Below, in pieces: positions 35,097 through 43,150 of a DNA stretch of 64,000 bases (positions are counted from its first letter, which is position 1; each line of letters starts with the position of its first letter). The stretch covers positions 806,001 through 870,000 of the forward strand of contig OZ242309.1 in assembly GCA_965208015.1 (NCBI GenBank). The letters are read 5' to 3'. The notes under the pieces are model-generated. The model ran no database searches and was not told where the DNA came from. It saw only the letters and a program-made list of their open reading frames with translations. This DNA comes from Bin87 sp965208015 (GTDB lineage: Bacteria; Chloroflexota; Dehalococcoidia; Lucifugimonadales; UBA3495). A program made the position numbers and the translations under genes.

Positions 35097-35516
35097 TCAG
35101 TCGGCCCGGCCGTAAACGTGTGACGGTGTCACGATCACCGCGTAGCGACGGTCGTCCAGCATGGCCTGGTCGTATTCCGGCCAGTTGGGATGCTCTTGAC
35201 CGGCGGCGGTGCGGAATACTTCGCGCAGGGTTTCCCGATACTCGTCGGCCGATACTTCACTGGCTCCCACCAGCCGGGCCTCGCCTTCCAGAACGAGGAA
35301 ATTTCGCCAGTCGCCGGTGCCCACCAGGATCGTGCAGCGCGGATCTCGCCGCAGGTTGCGGAGCTTGGCCCGATCTGCGGTGGTCGTAAAGGCCACCCCG
35401 TCCCCGTACAGCCCGCACGTGACGATACTCATCTGTCCAGCGCCGTTCCGTCGAAAGGTGGTCAAGGCGCCGTTATGGTTTGCCGACAAAAATTCGCGTT
35501 GAGCTTCGTTCAACAT
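35097..35516 (-). CDS. PPOX-class (pyridoxamine oxidase-like) F420-dependent oxidoreductase
   Basis: A split-barrel flavin/F420-binding protein, 139 aa. Family marks are FLSANHNGALTTFRRNGAGQMS, the segment VAFTTTADRAKLRNLRRDPRCTILV and a C-terminal RYAVIVTPSHVYG. This size and pattern are typical of the F420-dependent PPOX class that reduces quinones, biliverdin or related compounds, but FMN-binding members look similar. It is convergent with the molybdenum hydroxylase operon and lies upstream of the Rad50-like gene's 3' end on the same strand. Confidence 0.8.
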   Translation of the reverse strand: MLNEAQREFLSANHNGALTTFRRNGAGQMSIVTCGLYGDGVAFTTTADRAKLRNLRRDPRCTILVGTGDWRNFLVLEGEARLVGASEVSADEYRETLREVFRTAAGQEHPNWPEYDQAMLDDRRYAVIVTPSHVYGRAD

Positions 35517-35570
35517 GGGATGCTCCTTACTTGATTGGCAATCTGTCTCCAGCCAACTTCCGTGCGAGGA

Positions 35571-38138
35571 TCAACTCAGCCAGAATTGAGAACCCATCCC
35601 AGTTTTCAGCACCTCGATTCTGACCGGGAACAGGTCCTTGAGTTCATCCAAGTGGGTGATTACGATGATCTTCTCGAAGTCTTCCTGAATGGACGCGATG
35701 GCATCCACGATGCGCTCGCGCCCGGCCGCGTCCTGGGTGCCGAAACCCTCGTCGATGAACAGCGTGGGCAGGGGCAGTCCCATCCGCTGCGCCAGCACCT
35801 TGGACAAAGCGATGCGCAGGGCCAGGTTGATGCGAAACGCCTCACCGCCGCTGAACAGATCATAACTGCGCGATCCCAGTTCGTCGCTGACCAAAATATC
35901 CAGGGTTTCCGCAACGTTGCCCGATTGCCGGACCCGCTGCGTCTCCAGCTTGACCGCCAGCCTGCTGTCCGTCATCCGCCCCAGCAGCAGGTTGGCCTCG
36001 GCTTCAATCCGGGGTACGGCAGCGTCGATGAGCATGGCGGGGACGCCACTGCGTCCGAAAGCGTTGTAGAGGTCGGAATAAACGCCCTGCTCCGCGCTTG
36101 ACGCCGTCCGGCGGTTCTCCAGGGCGTCAATCTCTTCCAGGTACGAAACTCGGCGCTCGGCGTCCCCGTGCAGCCGGCCTTGCCGGGCCAGCAGCGCGTC
36201 TCGTTGGGTGGAGAGACTTGCTACGGCTTCGTCAGCCTCCGTTGATGCTCGTTCGATTTTAGGGAGATCTGCAACCGCCGACCGAGCTTCTTCCAAAGTT
36301 CCCTCGGCTTTCCGCAACTCTTCACAGAGCCGGGACAGATGGCTCCGGGTTTGTGTCAACGACGCCTTGTCCTCGGGCAAGCGAGAACGCGCGTCCTGCA
36401 GTCTCCGCAATTCGGAGTCCCAGTGTTGTAGCGAGCGGGCTCTCGTCGTGGCGTTTTCCAGGCTCTTTTCATCGTATCCCAGTTGAGCGACCGCTAAATC
36501 CACCTCGGCCAATGCAGCGCGCTCGACTTGGGCGAAATTGTTCTCCGACAACGCCGCCTGCAACTGCTCCAGGCGCGGAAGCGAATTTGCCAGCTGTTTC
36601 GCCGCCTCGTCGCACTGGCGCCGTTCCTGTTCCATACGACCGCGCTGTTGCTGGAGTCGCGGTTGGCGCTGGGAGATGGAAGAGTCGCGTTGCGCAATCC
36701 TGGCCTGCAGCTCCTCATGCCCGGCAGACAAGCTATTCAAAGATGTCTTGATCTCGTCGTGGTGCGCCAGTTTGGCCTGGATCTCGGCTTCGTACCACGC
36801 CGTGATGTCGCCGCAGGAGTCCTCGGTGAGCGGGGCCCGGCATAGAGGGCAAACGGCATCGGCGGATCGAATCTCACGTTGCTTTGCGCGCAGATCCTTG
36901 CCCTCAGCGATGCAACGATCTAGATCAGCCTTTGCCAGCGCGATGTCGCGCTGCAGGTCCGCGGATTCGGCGATCTCCGCTTCCAGGACGGAACGGTCCG
37001 CGGCGAGCGCCCTGTCTGCCTCTGTCAGCGCCTGGAGATCCCGGGCAAGGCTATCGGCGCGGGCGGCGGAAGGCCGCAGGGTGTCGTCCAGGTGACGCTT
37101 CAACTGGTTCGCTTCGGCGGTCGTTTCGGCCCAAATGCGCTCGATGGCAGCCTGCAATTCGCTGCGCCGATTCCGCAGCCGGTCGTACTCGGATCGCGAA
37201 GCTTGCAGGCGTTCCATATCGGTGCGCGCCGCTTCCAATTTCGAGGCTCCGGCGCAGATTTCGGCAGAGCGCTCCTCAAGTGCATGAGCATGCGCGATGC
37301 GTTGCGCGATGGCGGACGCAGCAGTTTCAGCATGATCGATTTCGGTGCGCAGACTGTCGATGCGATGACCTGTGGCAGCGGCCTCTGCCTGCGTCTGGCG
37401 CAACCCGGCGACGGCTTCCCGTAGCCGCTCAGCTCTGGCATTTGCATCCTCGATCCGTTCGTCCAAACCTTGGAGTTTTAGCGCTATTTCGCTGAGTTCT
37501 CCGGCCGGGTCCGGTATGCCGTCCAGCAGATTGCGATTCTGCGCCAGCGCCCCCTCTGTGCGGACGACTTCCGACTGCCACTGGTCCCTATGGCCGGCAG
37601 CGGACGCCTGAAGGGTCTCATAGAGCCCAAGGTCGAGCACGGACGACAAGACGGCTTTGCGTTCTGCGGGCGTCTTGCGCGTAAATTCGTCGGAGCGGCC
37701 TTGCAGGAGGAAAGCGGTATTCACGAAGGTCGTGTAGTCCATGCCGACGAGGTTCTGGATTTTCCAGTTGGTCTCTCGAACCGAATTCCCGCTCATGGAT
37801 CGAGGCTGCCCGGCATCGTCCAGAATGAACAGGTCCACCTCGGTGCGACCCTGACCGGTGCTGCGCCGACGGCGGATGGCGCGGTGTTCCTGCCCCCGGG
37901 CCAGAAAGTCCAACTCGACCCGGCACTCCGACTCCCCGTAGGCAATCAGGTCGTTGTGGTTCTGGGTGCCGGTGCGCGCCTGCCCCCAGAGGCACCACGT
38001 CATGGCGTCCAGCAGGGCCGATTTGCCGTGGCCGTTGGCTCCGCACAGGCATGCCACGTGAATGCCACGCAGATCCAAAGGCAGCACGTCGTCTCGGTAG
38101 CAAAGAAAGTTGCGGACCGAAAGCCTGAGCGGGATCAT
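35571..38138 (-). CDS. sbcC: Rad50/SbcC-like DNA repair ATPase
   Basis: An SMC-type ATPase of 855 aa. Walker A is G33-ANGHGKS40, followed by long coiled-coil arms from about 180 to 690. A zinc-hook motif CPLC sits in the middle near residue 428, and at the C-terminus are the signature LFSGGEAFRINLALRIALS and Walker B TLFIDEGFGTQD. It should dimerise through the hook and work with an Mre11/SbcD nuclease on DNA ends. SbcC is usually over 1000 aa in Enterobacteria; the length here is closer to archaeal Rad50. No sbcD is adjacent, as either side holds unrelated genes. The name sbcC is by family. Confidence 0.88.
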   Translation of the reverse strand: MIPLRLSVRNFLCYRDDVLPLDLRGIHVACLCGANGHGKSALLDAMTWCLWGQARTGTQNHNDLIAYGESECRVELDFLARGQEHRAIRRRRSTGQGRTEVDLFILDDAGQPRSMSGNSVRETNWKIQNLVGMDYTTFVNTAFLLQGRSDEFTRKTPAERKAVLSSVLDLGLYETLQASAAGHRDQWQSEVVRTEGALAQNRNLLDGIPDPAGELSEIALKLQGLDERIEDANARAERLREAVAGLRQTQAEAAATGHRIDSLRTEIDHAETAASAIAQRIAHAHALEERSAEICAGASKLEAARTDMERLQASRSEYDRLRNRRSELQAAIERIWAETTAEANQLKRHLDDTLRPSAARADSLARDLQALTEADRALAADRSVLEAEIAESADLQRDIALAKADLDRCIAEGKDLRAKQREIRSADAVCPLCRAPLTEDSCGDITAWYEAEIQAKLAHHDEIKTSLNSLSAGHEELQARIAQRDSSISQRQPRLQQQRGRMEQERRQCDEAAKQLANSLPRLEQLQAALSENNFAQVERAALAEVDLAVAQLGYDEKSLENATTRARSLQHWDSELRRLQDARSRLPEDKASLTQTRSHLSRLCEELRKAEGTLEEARSAVADLPKIERASTEADEAVASLSTQRDALLARQGRLHGDAERRVSYLEEIDALENRRTASSAEQGVYSDLYNAFGRSGVPAMLIDAAVPRIEAEANLLLGRMTDSRLAVKLETQRVRQSGNVAETLDILVSDELGSRSYDLFSGGEAFRINLALRIALSKVLAQRMGLPLPTLFIDEGFGTQDAAGRERIVDAIASIQEDFEKIIVITHLDELKDLFPVRIEVLKTGMGSQFWLS

Positions 38139-38231
38139 GGTGCCCCGATTTTATCACCAGCCGGATGACGCCGACCGATGCCCCGCCATGGCATGGGCGA
38201 TAGTCCGGAGAGTGCCAGCGCTCGGCGGTGT

Positions 38232-38237
38232 TACAAT
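38232..38237 (+). promoter_or_regulatory. Putative -10 box of the ABC-2 exporter genes
   Basis: TACAAT stands 23 bases before the ATG at 38261. A -35 box is not clear. It overlaps a possible upstream GTG start, which argues for the downstream ATG. Confidence 0.35.
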
Positions 38238-38260
38238 TTTGTCGAGGAAACGCACAGACG

Positions 38261-39052
38261 ATGTCACTCGCTGATACTAATTCCGCCAAGGGAACCGATC
38301 CCGTCATAGTTGTTGAGGATCTGCGCAAACGCTATGGAGATATCCAGGCGGTTGACGGGATTTCCTTCGAGGTGCGGCGCGGCGAGATGTTCGCCCTGCT
38401 GGGGCCGAACGGTTCCGGCAAGACCACCACCGTCGAGATTATCGAGGGGATGCGCACTTCGGACAGCGGACGCGCCACTGTCGCCGGCATCGACGTGAGC
38501 CGCAACCCCAAGGCGGTCAAGCAACTTATCGGCGTGCAGTTGCAGAGCAGCGCATTCTTCGAGCACCTTAAACTCGCCGAACTGCTCAAGATGCTGGGCA
38601 GCATTTACCAGGTAAAGGTCGACCCGGATCCCCTGCTCGAGGCGGTGGACTTGGGTGAGCGCAAGTCGGCATCCTTTCGCACGCTGTCGGGTGGGCAGAA
38701 ACAGCGGTTCGCCATCGCGGCTTCGCTGGTGAACGACCCGGACGTCGTGTTCCTGGACGAGCCGACCACCGGGCTGGACCCCCAGGCCCGGCGCTTGATC
38801 TGGGATCTGGCGAAAACCTGGAAGCAGGAAGGCCGCACCGTGGTCCTGACCACCCACTACATGGAGGAAGCCGAGGAACTGTGCGACCGAGTGGCGGTGA
38901 TGGACAGCGGCAAAATCATTGCCATGGCGTCGCCCTCTGAGCTGATTGACCAGTTGATTTCCCGTGGTTTCCACCGGGAGCAGGAAGTGCGGTTGGCCAC
39001 GCTTGAGGATGTGTTCCTCGACCTGACCGGCCGTTCGTTGCGGGAGTTCTAG
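38261..39052 (+). CDS. ABC-2 type transporter ATP-binding protein
   Basis: ATPase of an ABC-2 export system, 263 aa. It has Walker A GPNGSGKTTT, the Q-loop GVQLQSSAFFEHL, signature LSGGQKQRFAIA, Walker B VVFLDEPTTGLDP and the switch His in VLTTHYMEEAEEL. The C-terminal extension (EVRLATLEDVFLDLTGRSLREF) is of the DrrA/CcmA kind. The permease gene starts one base after its stop. Antibiotic or lipid export is typical of the family; the cargo is not known. Confidence 0.92.
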   Translation: MSLADTNSAKGTDPVIVVEDLRKRYGDIQAVDGISFEVRRGEMFALLGPNGSGKTTTVEIIEGMRTSDSGRATVAGIDVSRNPKAVKQLIGVQLQSSAFFEHLKLAELLKMLGSIYQVKVDPDPLLEAVDLGERKSASFRTLSGGQKQRFAIAASLVNDPDVVFLDEPTTGLDPQARRLIWDLAKTWKQEGRTVVLTTHYMEEAEELCDRVAVMDSGKIIAMASPSELIDQLISRGFHREQEVRLATLEDVFLDLTGRSLREF

Positions 39053-39053
39053 G

Positions 39054-40154
39054 ATGCCCGCCCGGCCGGCCGTTTATCTGACCTGGTGGTCCATCAAGAT
39101 GTGGTCGCGGGACCGCGCGGCCATGTTCTGGACCTTCTTCCTGCCGTTGGTCATTATGGTTATCTTCGGCTTGCTGAACTTCGGTGAACTGGGGAAAGTA
39201 GATCTGGGGATAGTGGATGAAGCGCAGAACGAGGCGTCGCGGCGTTTCATAGCAGAGGCCGAATCCGCAGCTGCGCTGCGCGTGAATGCGGGCGCGGAAG
39301 AACACGAACGGGCAGCTCTGGCCGATGGGAAACGCGATCTTGTGATTATTCTGCCGGCGAATTTCGGCCCCTCTTCCAACGAGCCGGGGGCCGTTTGGGA
39401 ACCAACCACGGTTCAAGCCCTGTACCACGGCAGCCGTCCCGGCGAATCCCAAGTCGGATTGAGCATATTGCAATCGGGCATCGACGATATGAACTTTGCC
39501 ATCAGCGGCTCCGAGAGGGTGGTGACTCTGACCGAAGAAGCGGTGGAGGCGCGGGACCTGGGTTACATCGATTTCCTGATGCCCGGCGTCATCGGCATGG
39601 CGATCATGCAATTGGGATTGTTCAGCGTGGCATTCAGCTTCGTGACGATGAAACGCGAGGGCGTGCTGCGTCGGCTCCTGGCAACCCCATTGGATCCGAC
39701 GTCTCTGTTAATAGCCCAGGTGATCACCAGGCTGATCGTCGTGCTGATCCAGACGGTGATCCTGGCCGCGGTCGCCGTCTTTCTGTTCGGTGCCGAGTTT
39801 GCTGGCAATTTCTTCGCGGTGATGCTGGCGGCGGCAATGGGCGGAGCGGTTTTCCTAGCGATGGGGTTCGCCGTGTCCGGCTGGGCGCGCACGGAGCAGC
39901 AGGCAGCGCCCTTGGCGAACATCGTATCGCTGCCCATGATGTTCCTGTCGGGTGTATTCTTCTCCCGGGACGTTCTCCCTTCTGTCCTGCAGCGGATCAC
40001 GGATTTTTTGCCGCTGACCTATCTGGTCGAAGCCATACGGGGCATGACTGTGGAAGGGGACACGGTTTTGATGCAGTGGCCGAATTTTCTGGGCTTGGCG
40101 GTGTGGCTTGTGGTAGCGTTTGTCATCGCCAACCGCACGTTCCGCTGGGAATGA
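39054..40154 (+). CDS. ABC-2 type transporter permease
   Basis: Membrane partner of the preceding ATPase, 366 aa. An N-terminal helix (FWTFFLPLVIMVIFGLLNF) is followed by a large outer domain (residues about 45-180), then at least five helices between about 180 and 365, with FLMPGVIGMAIMQLGLFSVA and the conserved LPMMFLSGVFF stretch near the end. This is the standard layout of ABC2_membrane_3-type permeases. The gene is 1 base from the ATPase gene, so the two are co-translated. Confidence 0.92.
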   Translation: MPARPAVYLTWWSIKMWSRDRAAMFWTFFLPLVIMVIFGLLNFGELGKVDLGIVDEAQNEASRRFIAEAESAAALRVNAGAEEHERAALADGKRDLVIILPANFGPSSNEPGAVWEPTTVQALYHGSRPGESQVGLSILQSGIDDMNFAISGSERVVTLTEEAVEARDLGYIDFLMPGVIGMAIMQLGLFSVAFSFVTMKREGVLRRLLATPLDPTSLLIAQVITRLIVVLIQTVILAAVAVFLFGAEFAGNFFAVMLAAAMGGAVFLAMGFAVSGWARTEQQAAPLANIVSLPMMFLSGVFFSRDVLPSVLQRITDFLPLTYLVEAIRGMTVEGDTVLMQWPNFLGLAVWLVVAFVIANRTFRWE

Positions 40155-40166
40155 CGCCGCCAACCT

Positions 40167-40172
40167 TACAAT
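40167..40172 (+). promoter_or_regulatory. Putative -10 box of ffh
   Basis: TACAAT, 31 bases before the ffh ATG and 12 bases after the permease stop. No good -35 box is visible. Confidence 0.35.
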
Positions 40173-40203
40173 AGAAGCGCCGAGGCTACGGGAGTGTGCC
40201 GGG

Positions 40204-41529
40204 ATGTTTGACAATCTGACCGATCGATTGACCGGAATTTTCAGCCGTTTGCAGGGCAAGGGCCGGCTGACGGAAAAGGACATCGATGATGCGCTGGGAC
40301 AGGTGCGCCGGTCCTTGCTCGAGGCCGACGTCAACTTCCGCGTCGCCCGGGAGTTCGTGGCCACGGTCAAGGAGCGCGCGCTGGCCGGCGAGGTTTTGGA
40401 GAGCCTTTCCCCGGGTCAACAGGTGGTCAAGATCGTCCATGAGGAATTGACCGCCGTCCTCAGCGCCGGCGACCACCGGCTCACCCCAGCCAGCCAGTTG
40501 CCGTCGGTGCTGATGCTCGTCGGGTTGCAGGGGTCCGGCAAGACCACCACCGCCGCGAAGCTGGCGTTGCAGATGAAGCGGCAGCAACACAGCCCGATGC
40601 TCATCGCCGCCGACCTTCGCCGCCCTGCGGCCATCGCCCAATTGCAGTCGTTGGGGAAGCAGCTGGACATCCCGGTATATTCGGAGGAGCCGGGCACCGC
40701 CACCCCGGCCAGTGTAGCCGCCGCCGGCGTCAAAAGGGCAACCGAGTTGGCGTTGACGTGGGCCATTGTCGACACCGGTGGGCGCCTGCACATCGACGAC
40801 GAGTTGATGACCGAGTTGGAAGAGGTCAAGCAGGCGGTTTCGCCCTACCAGACCATCCTCGTCGTCGATGCCATGACCGGCCAGGATGCGGTCAATGCAG
40901 CGGAAGAGTTTCATAAGCGCGTGGGACTTGACGGGTTGATCCTGTCCAAGATGGACGGTGACGCCCGCGGCGGCGCGGCGCTGTCGGTCACCCGCGTAAC
41001 CGGCGTCCCCATCAAGTTCATCGGCACCGGCGAACGCAGCGACGCCCTGGAGCAGTTCCACCCGGACCGCATGGCCTCCCGCATCCTGGCCATGGGCGAC
41101 GTGCTGACTCTGATCGAGCGGGCCCAGGAAGCGGTGGACGAGGAGAAAGCCCGGGAACTGGAACGCAAGATGCGCACGGCATCTTTTACGCTGGACGATT
41201 TTCTCGACCAGATCCAGGGCGTGAAAAAGATGGGCGGTTTGGCTTCCGTAATGGAAATGATGCCCGGATTGGGCCGTCAATCCAAGAAGATGCAGGGCCA
41301 GCTGGACGAATCGGAGCTCAAGAAAACCGAGGCCATCATCCGCTCAATGACGCTGGAAGAACGGGAAAAGCCGGAGATCATCAAGGCCAGCCGCCGCCGC
41401 CGCATAGCGTTGGGCAGCGGCACGAACCCCTCGGACGTGAACCGGGTGCTCAACCAGTTCAAGCAAACCCAGCGGCTGATGCGCCAGTTCTCCAACAACC
41501 CCAAGGGGTTGATGCGGATGCTGCGCTGA
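40204..41529 (+). CDS. ffh: Signal recognition particle protein Ffh
   Basis: The GTPase of the signal recognition particle, 441 aa, which binds 4.5S RNA and signal peptides and targets membrane proteins to FtsY. The N domain begins MFDNLTDRL. The G domain has G107-LQGSGKTT, DLRRPAAIAQL, DTGGRLHIDDEL and SKMDGDARGGAAL. The methionine-rich M domain ends the protein (MGGLASVMEMMPGL, RRRRIALGSG, LMRMLR). The ATG at 40204 matches the family start and follows GGGAG; a longer in-frame start overlaps the permease gene. No 4.5S RNA gene was recognised nearby. Confidence 0.96.
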   Translation: MFDNLTDRLTGIFSRLQGKGRLTEKDIDDALGQVRRSLLEADVNFRVAREFVATVKERALAGEVLESLSPGQQVVKIVHEELTAVLSAGDHRLTPASQLPSVLMLVGLQGSGKTTTAAKLALQMKRQQHSPMLIAADLRRPAAIAQLQSLGKQLDIPVYSEEPGTATPASVAAAGVKRATELALTWAIVDTGGRLHIDDELMTELEEVKQAVSPYQTILVVDAMTGQDAVNAAEEFHKRVGLDGLILSKMDGDARGGAALSVTRVTGVPIKFIGTGERSDALEQFHPDRMASRILAMGDVLTLIERAQEAVDEEKARELERKMRTASFTLDDFLDQIQGVKKMGGLASVMEMMPGLGRQSKKMQGQLDESELKKTEAIIRSMTLEEREKPEIIKASRRRRIALGSGTNPSDVNRVLNQFKQTQRLMRQFSNNPKGLMRMLR

Positions 41530-41552
41530 CCGACTGCCCTCCGAGTTAATCA

Positions 41553-41629
41553 GTCATTCCCGCGAAAGCAGGAATCCAGAGGCTCGTGCGAATGAAGCGT
41601 CCTGGATTCCCGCGTGCGCGGGAATGACG
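41553..41629. repeat. Paired REP-like palindromic repeats
   Basis: Two related hairpins face each other. In the first, attcccgc, a GAAA loop and gcaggaat lie in 41556-41575; in the second, attcccgc, a four-base loop and gcgggaat lie in 41606-41625. Each is bordered by GTC on its outer side and a TCCAG motif on its inner side. The pair sits between the convergent ffh and alkA genes and may also stop transcription. A variant single copy is at 28741-28770. Confidence 0.75.
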
Positions 41630-41630
41630 A

Positions 41631-42563
41631 TTAGGAACCGGCAACCCGCCCGGAACGCAGCGCCGCGAACAGGTACGACGTAGCGTAAGACCTCCACGGA
41701 GACCAGCGTTCGGAAAATTCCAGCAGTTGGCCGTCGTCGATCTCCACGCCATCGAAGTACAGGCTGCTGACCGTCTTGCGCAGCGCCAGGTCACCGACCG
41801 GGAACCCGTCAGGGCGGGCCAAAGCGCGGACCAAAACCCACTGCGCGGTCCACTGCCCGACCCCCCGCATGGCCACCATCCGCTTCACCACCTCGCCGTC
41901 CTCCAGGTCGTGCATGCCGTCCAGGTTGTTACCCGAATCCAGCGCGGCCCGGGCGATTCCCTGGATGTACTCCGCCTTGCGGTAGCTCAGCTTGAGTTGG
42001 CGCAAGTCATCCACTTCCGCAGTGGCCAGGGATTCGGCGCGAGGGAAGGCATACCATTCGCGGTCGATGATCGTCGCCCGGACACCGTAATTCTCGACTA
42101 GCAGACTGCGGATTATCCGGGAAACGTTGGTTGCAATCTGCTGACCCAATACCGCCTGAACCAGTGCCTCATAAACTGATGCGGTGCGCGTGTTGTGGTA
42201 GCCGTAGAAATCTCCAACGACATCGGCTAGCACGGGATCTTCGGTCACAGCATCGTAAAAGGGCCGCAAGTCCTGATCGCACCCGAGCAGCCAGGCGATT
42301 TGTTGCGCCGCACGATCAACGTCGGATTCAGTGAGGTCGTCTCCGGTCAGATCCACCGACAACTCCGGCTGATCCACCGTGCCCACAGAGCTGATCCTCG
42401 CGAGGACGGCCTTACCGCCCAGGTCTAGGAGCCGGATGTAGCAGCCATCGACGTACTCCTCGGTTTTGAACGGCTGCTCCCGGGAATAATTGGGCTGCCC
42501 GGCGGTCAATTCAAAGTCGTAGGGCGGCACCGGACGCACGGTGGTGACCAGGGTCGTTTCCAT
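41631..42563 (-). CDS. DNA-3-methyladenine glycosylase II (AlkA-like)
   Basis: A helix-hairpin-helix base-excision glycosylase, 310 aa, that removes alkylated purines. The N-terminal third is the AlkA beta domain (YDFELTAGQPNYSR), followed by the helical core with VLGQQIATNVSRIIRSL and the HhH-GPD motif MRGVGQWTAQWVL, after which D258 in VGDLAL is the expected catalytic Asp. It has no Ada-type zinc domain or iron-sulfur cysteines. It is the last gene of a three-gene repair-like operon; its ATG shares one base with the stop of the thpR gene. An 8-oxoguanine glycosylase of the Ogg type is a less likely alternative. Confidence 0.88.
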   Translation of the reverse strand: METTLVTTVRPVPPYDFELTAGQPNYSREQPFKTEEYVDGCYIRLLDLGGKAVLARISSVGTVDQPELSVDLTGDDLTESDVDRAAQQIAWLLGCDQDLRPFYDAVTEDPVLADVVGDFYGYHNTRTASVYEALVQAVLGQQIATNVSRIIRSLLVENYGVRATIIDREWYAFPRAESLATAEVDDLRQLKLSYRKAEYIQGIARAALDSGNNLDGMHDLEDGEVVKRMVAMRGVGQWTAQWVLVRALARPDGFPVGDLALRKTVSSLYFDGVEIDDGQLLEFSERWSPWRSYATSYLFAALRSGRVAGS

Positions 42564-43150
42564 CAGATTCGCACCTCGCCAAGATTGGAATACCGAGCGC
42601 CGCGGGGCGTCAGCACGCTCCGGTACAACCGAACGGTGTCGGGACGCCAGCCGCGAGTGGCCGGGAGCCTGGCCCCGGCTACGGCATCGGATATCGCCTG
42701 TCGCTGCCTTGCGTTGACTCGATCACGGACCCGGCCCAGGGTCAAGTGGGGCCGGAAGGGGCGGCGATCCATTGGCCAGCCCAAACCGGAGACCGCTCGC
42801 TCGGCTCGCTGGTGCAAGTCTTCCAAGCCTTCCGCGCCGCCGGATACCCCAGCCCAGATCACCCGTGGGTTCCGGCCCGCGGGGAAGGTTCCCAGAACCG
42901 ATAACGACAGCACCGGGGAGCTGGCATGAGAAAAATTCTCGGCTATGGCGTCTATTATTCGAGGCGCCACACCGGAGTCCGTGGCGCCGAGGAATTTCAA
43001 GGTCAGATGTATCCCATCCGGAGAAACCCAACGCACGCCGTGGGGCAGTGCCCGGCTCAAATCCGCAATCGTTTCGCCAAGCTGCCCGACCCACTCCTCG
43101 GGCAACGGAAGCGCGATGAAGGTGCGGAGGGTTTCCGAGCCGGTGGTCAC
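42563..43150 (-). CDS. thpR: RNA 2',3'-cyclic phosphodiesterase (LigT/ThpR family)
   Basis: A 2H phosphoesterase of 195 aa that opens 2',3'-cyclic phosphates at RNA ends. Both catalytic His-x-Thr-x motifs are present: HLTLKFLG near residue 48 and HLTLGRV near residue 135. The N-terminus RTFIALPLPEEW is typical. It overlaps the amidohydrolase-Mug gene by 4 bases and the alkA gene by 1 base, so the three form a tight operon. The family role in tRNA repair or ligation is known from homologues; its link to base-excision genes here is unexplained. Confidence 0.9.
   Translation of the reverse strand: MTTGSETLRTFIALPLPEEWVGQLGETIADLSRALPHGVRWVSPDGIHLTLKFLGATDSGVAPRIIDAIAENFSHASSPVLSLSVLGTFPAGRNPRVIWAGVSGGAEGLEDLHQRAERAVSGLGWPMDRRPFRPHLTLGRVRDRVNARQRQAISDAVAGARLPATRGWRPDTVRLYRSVLTPRGARYSNLGEVRI

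Noticed and set aside
40120..40203. A longer Ffh starting at 40120
   Set aside because: The first 28 residues overlap the permease gene and the -10 box and are not part of the Ffh family; MFDNLTDRL at 40204 is the usual start.
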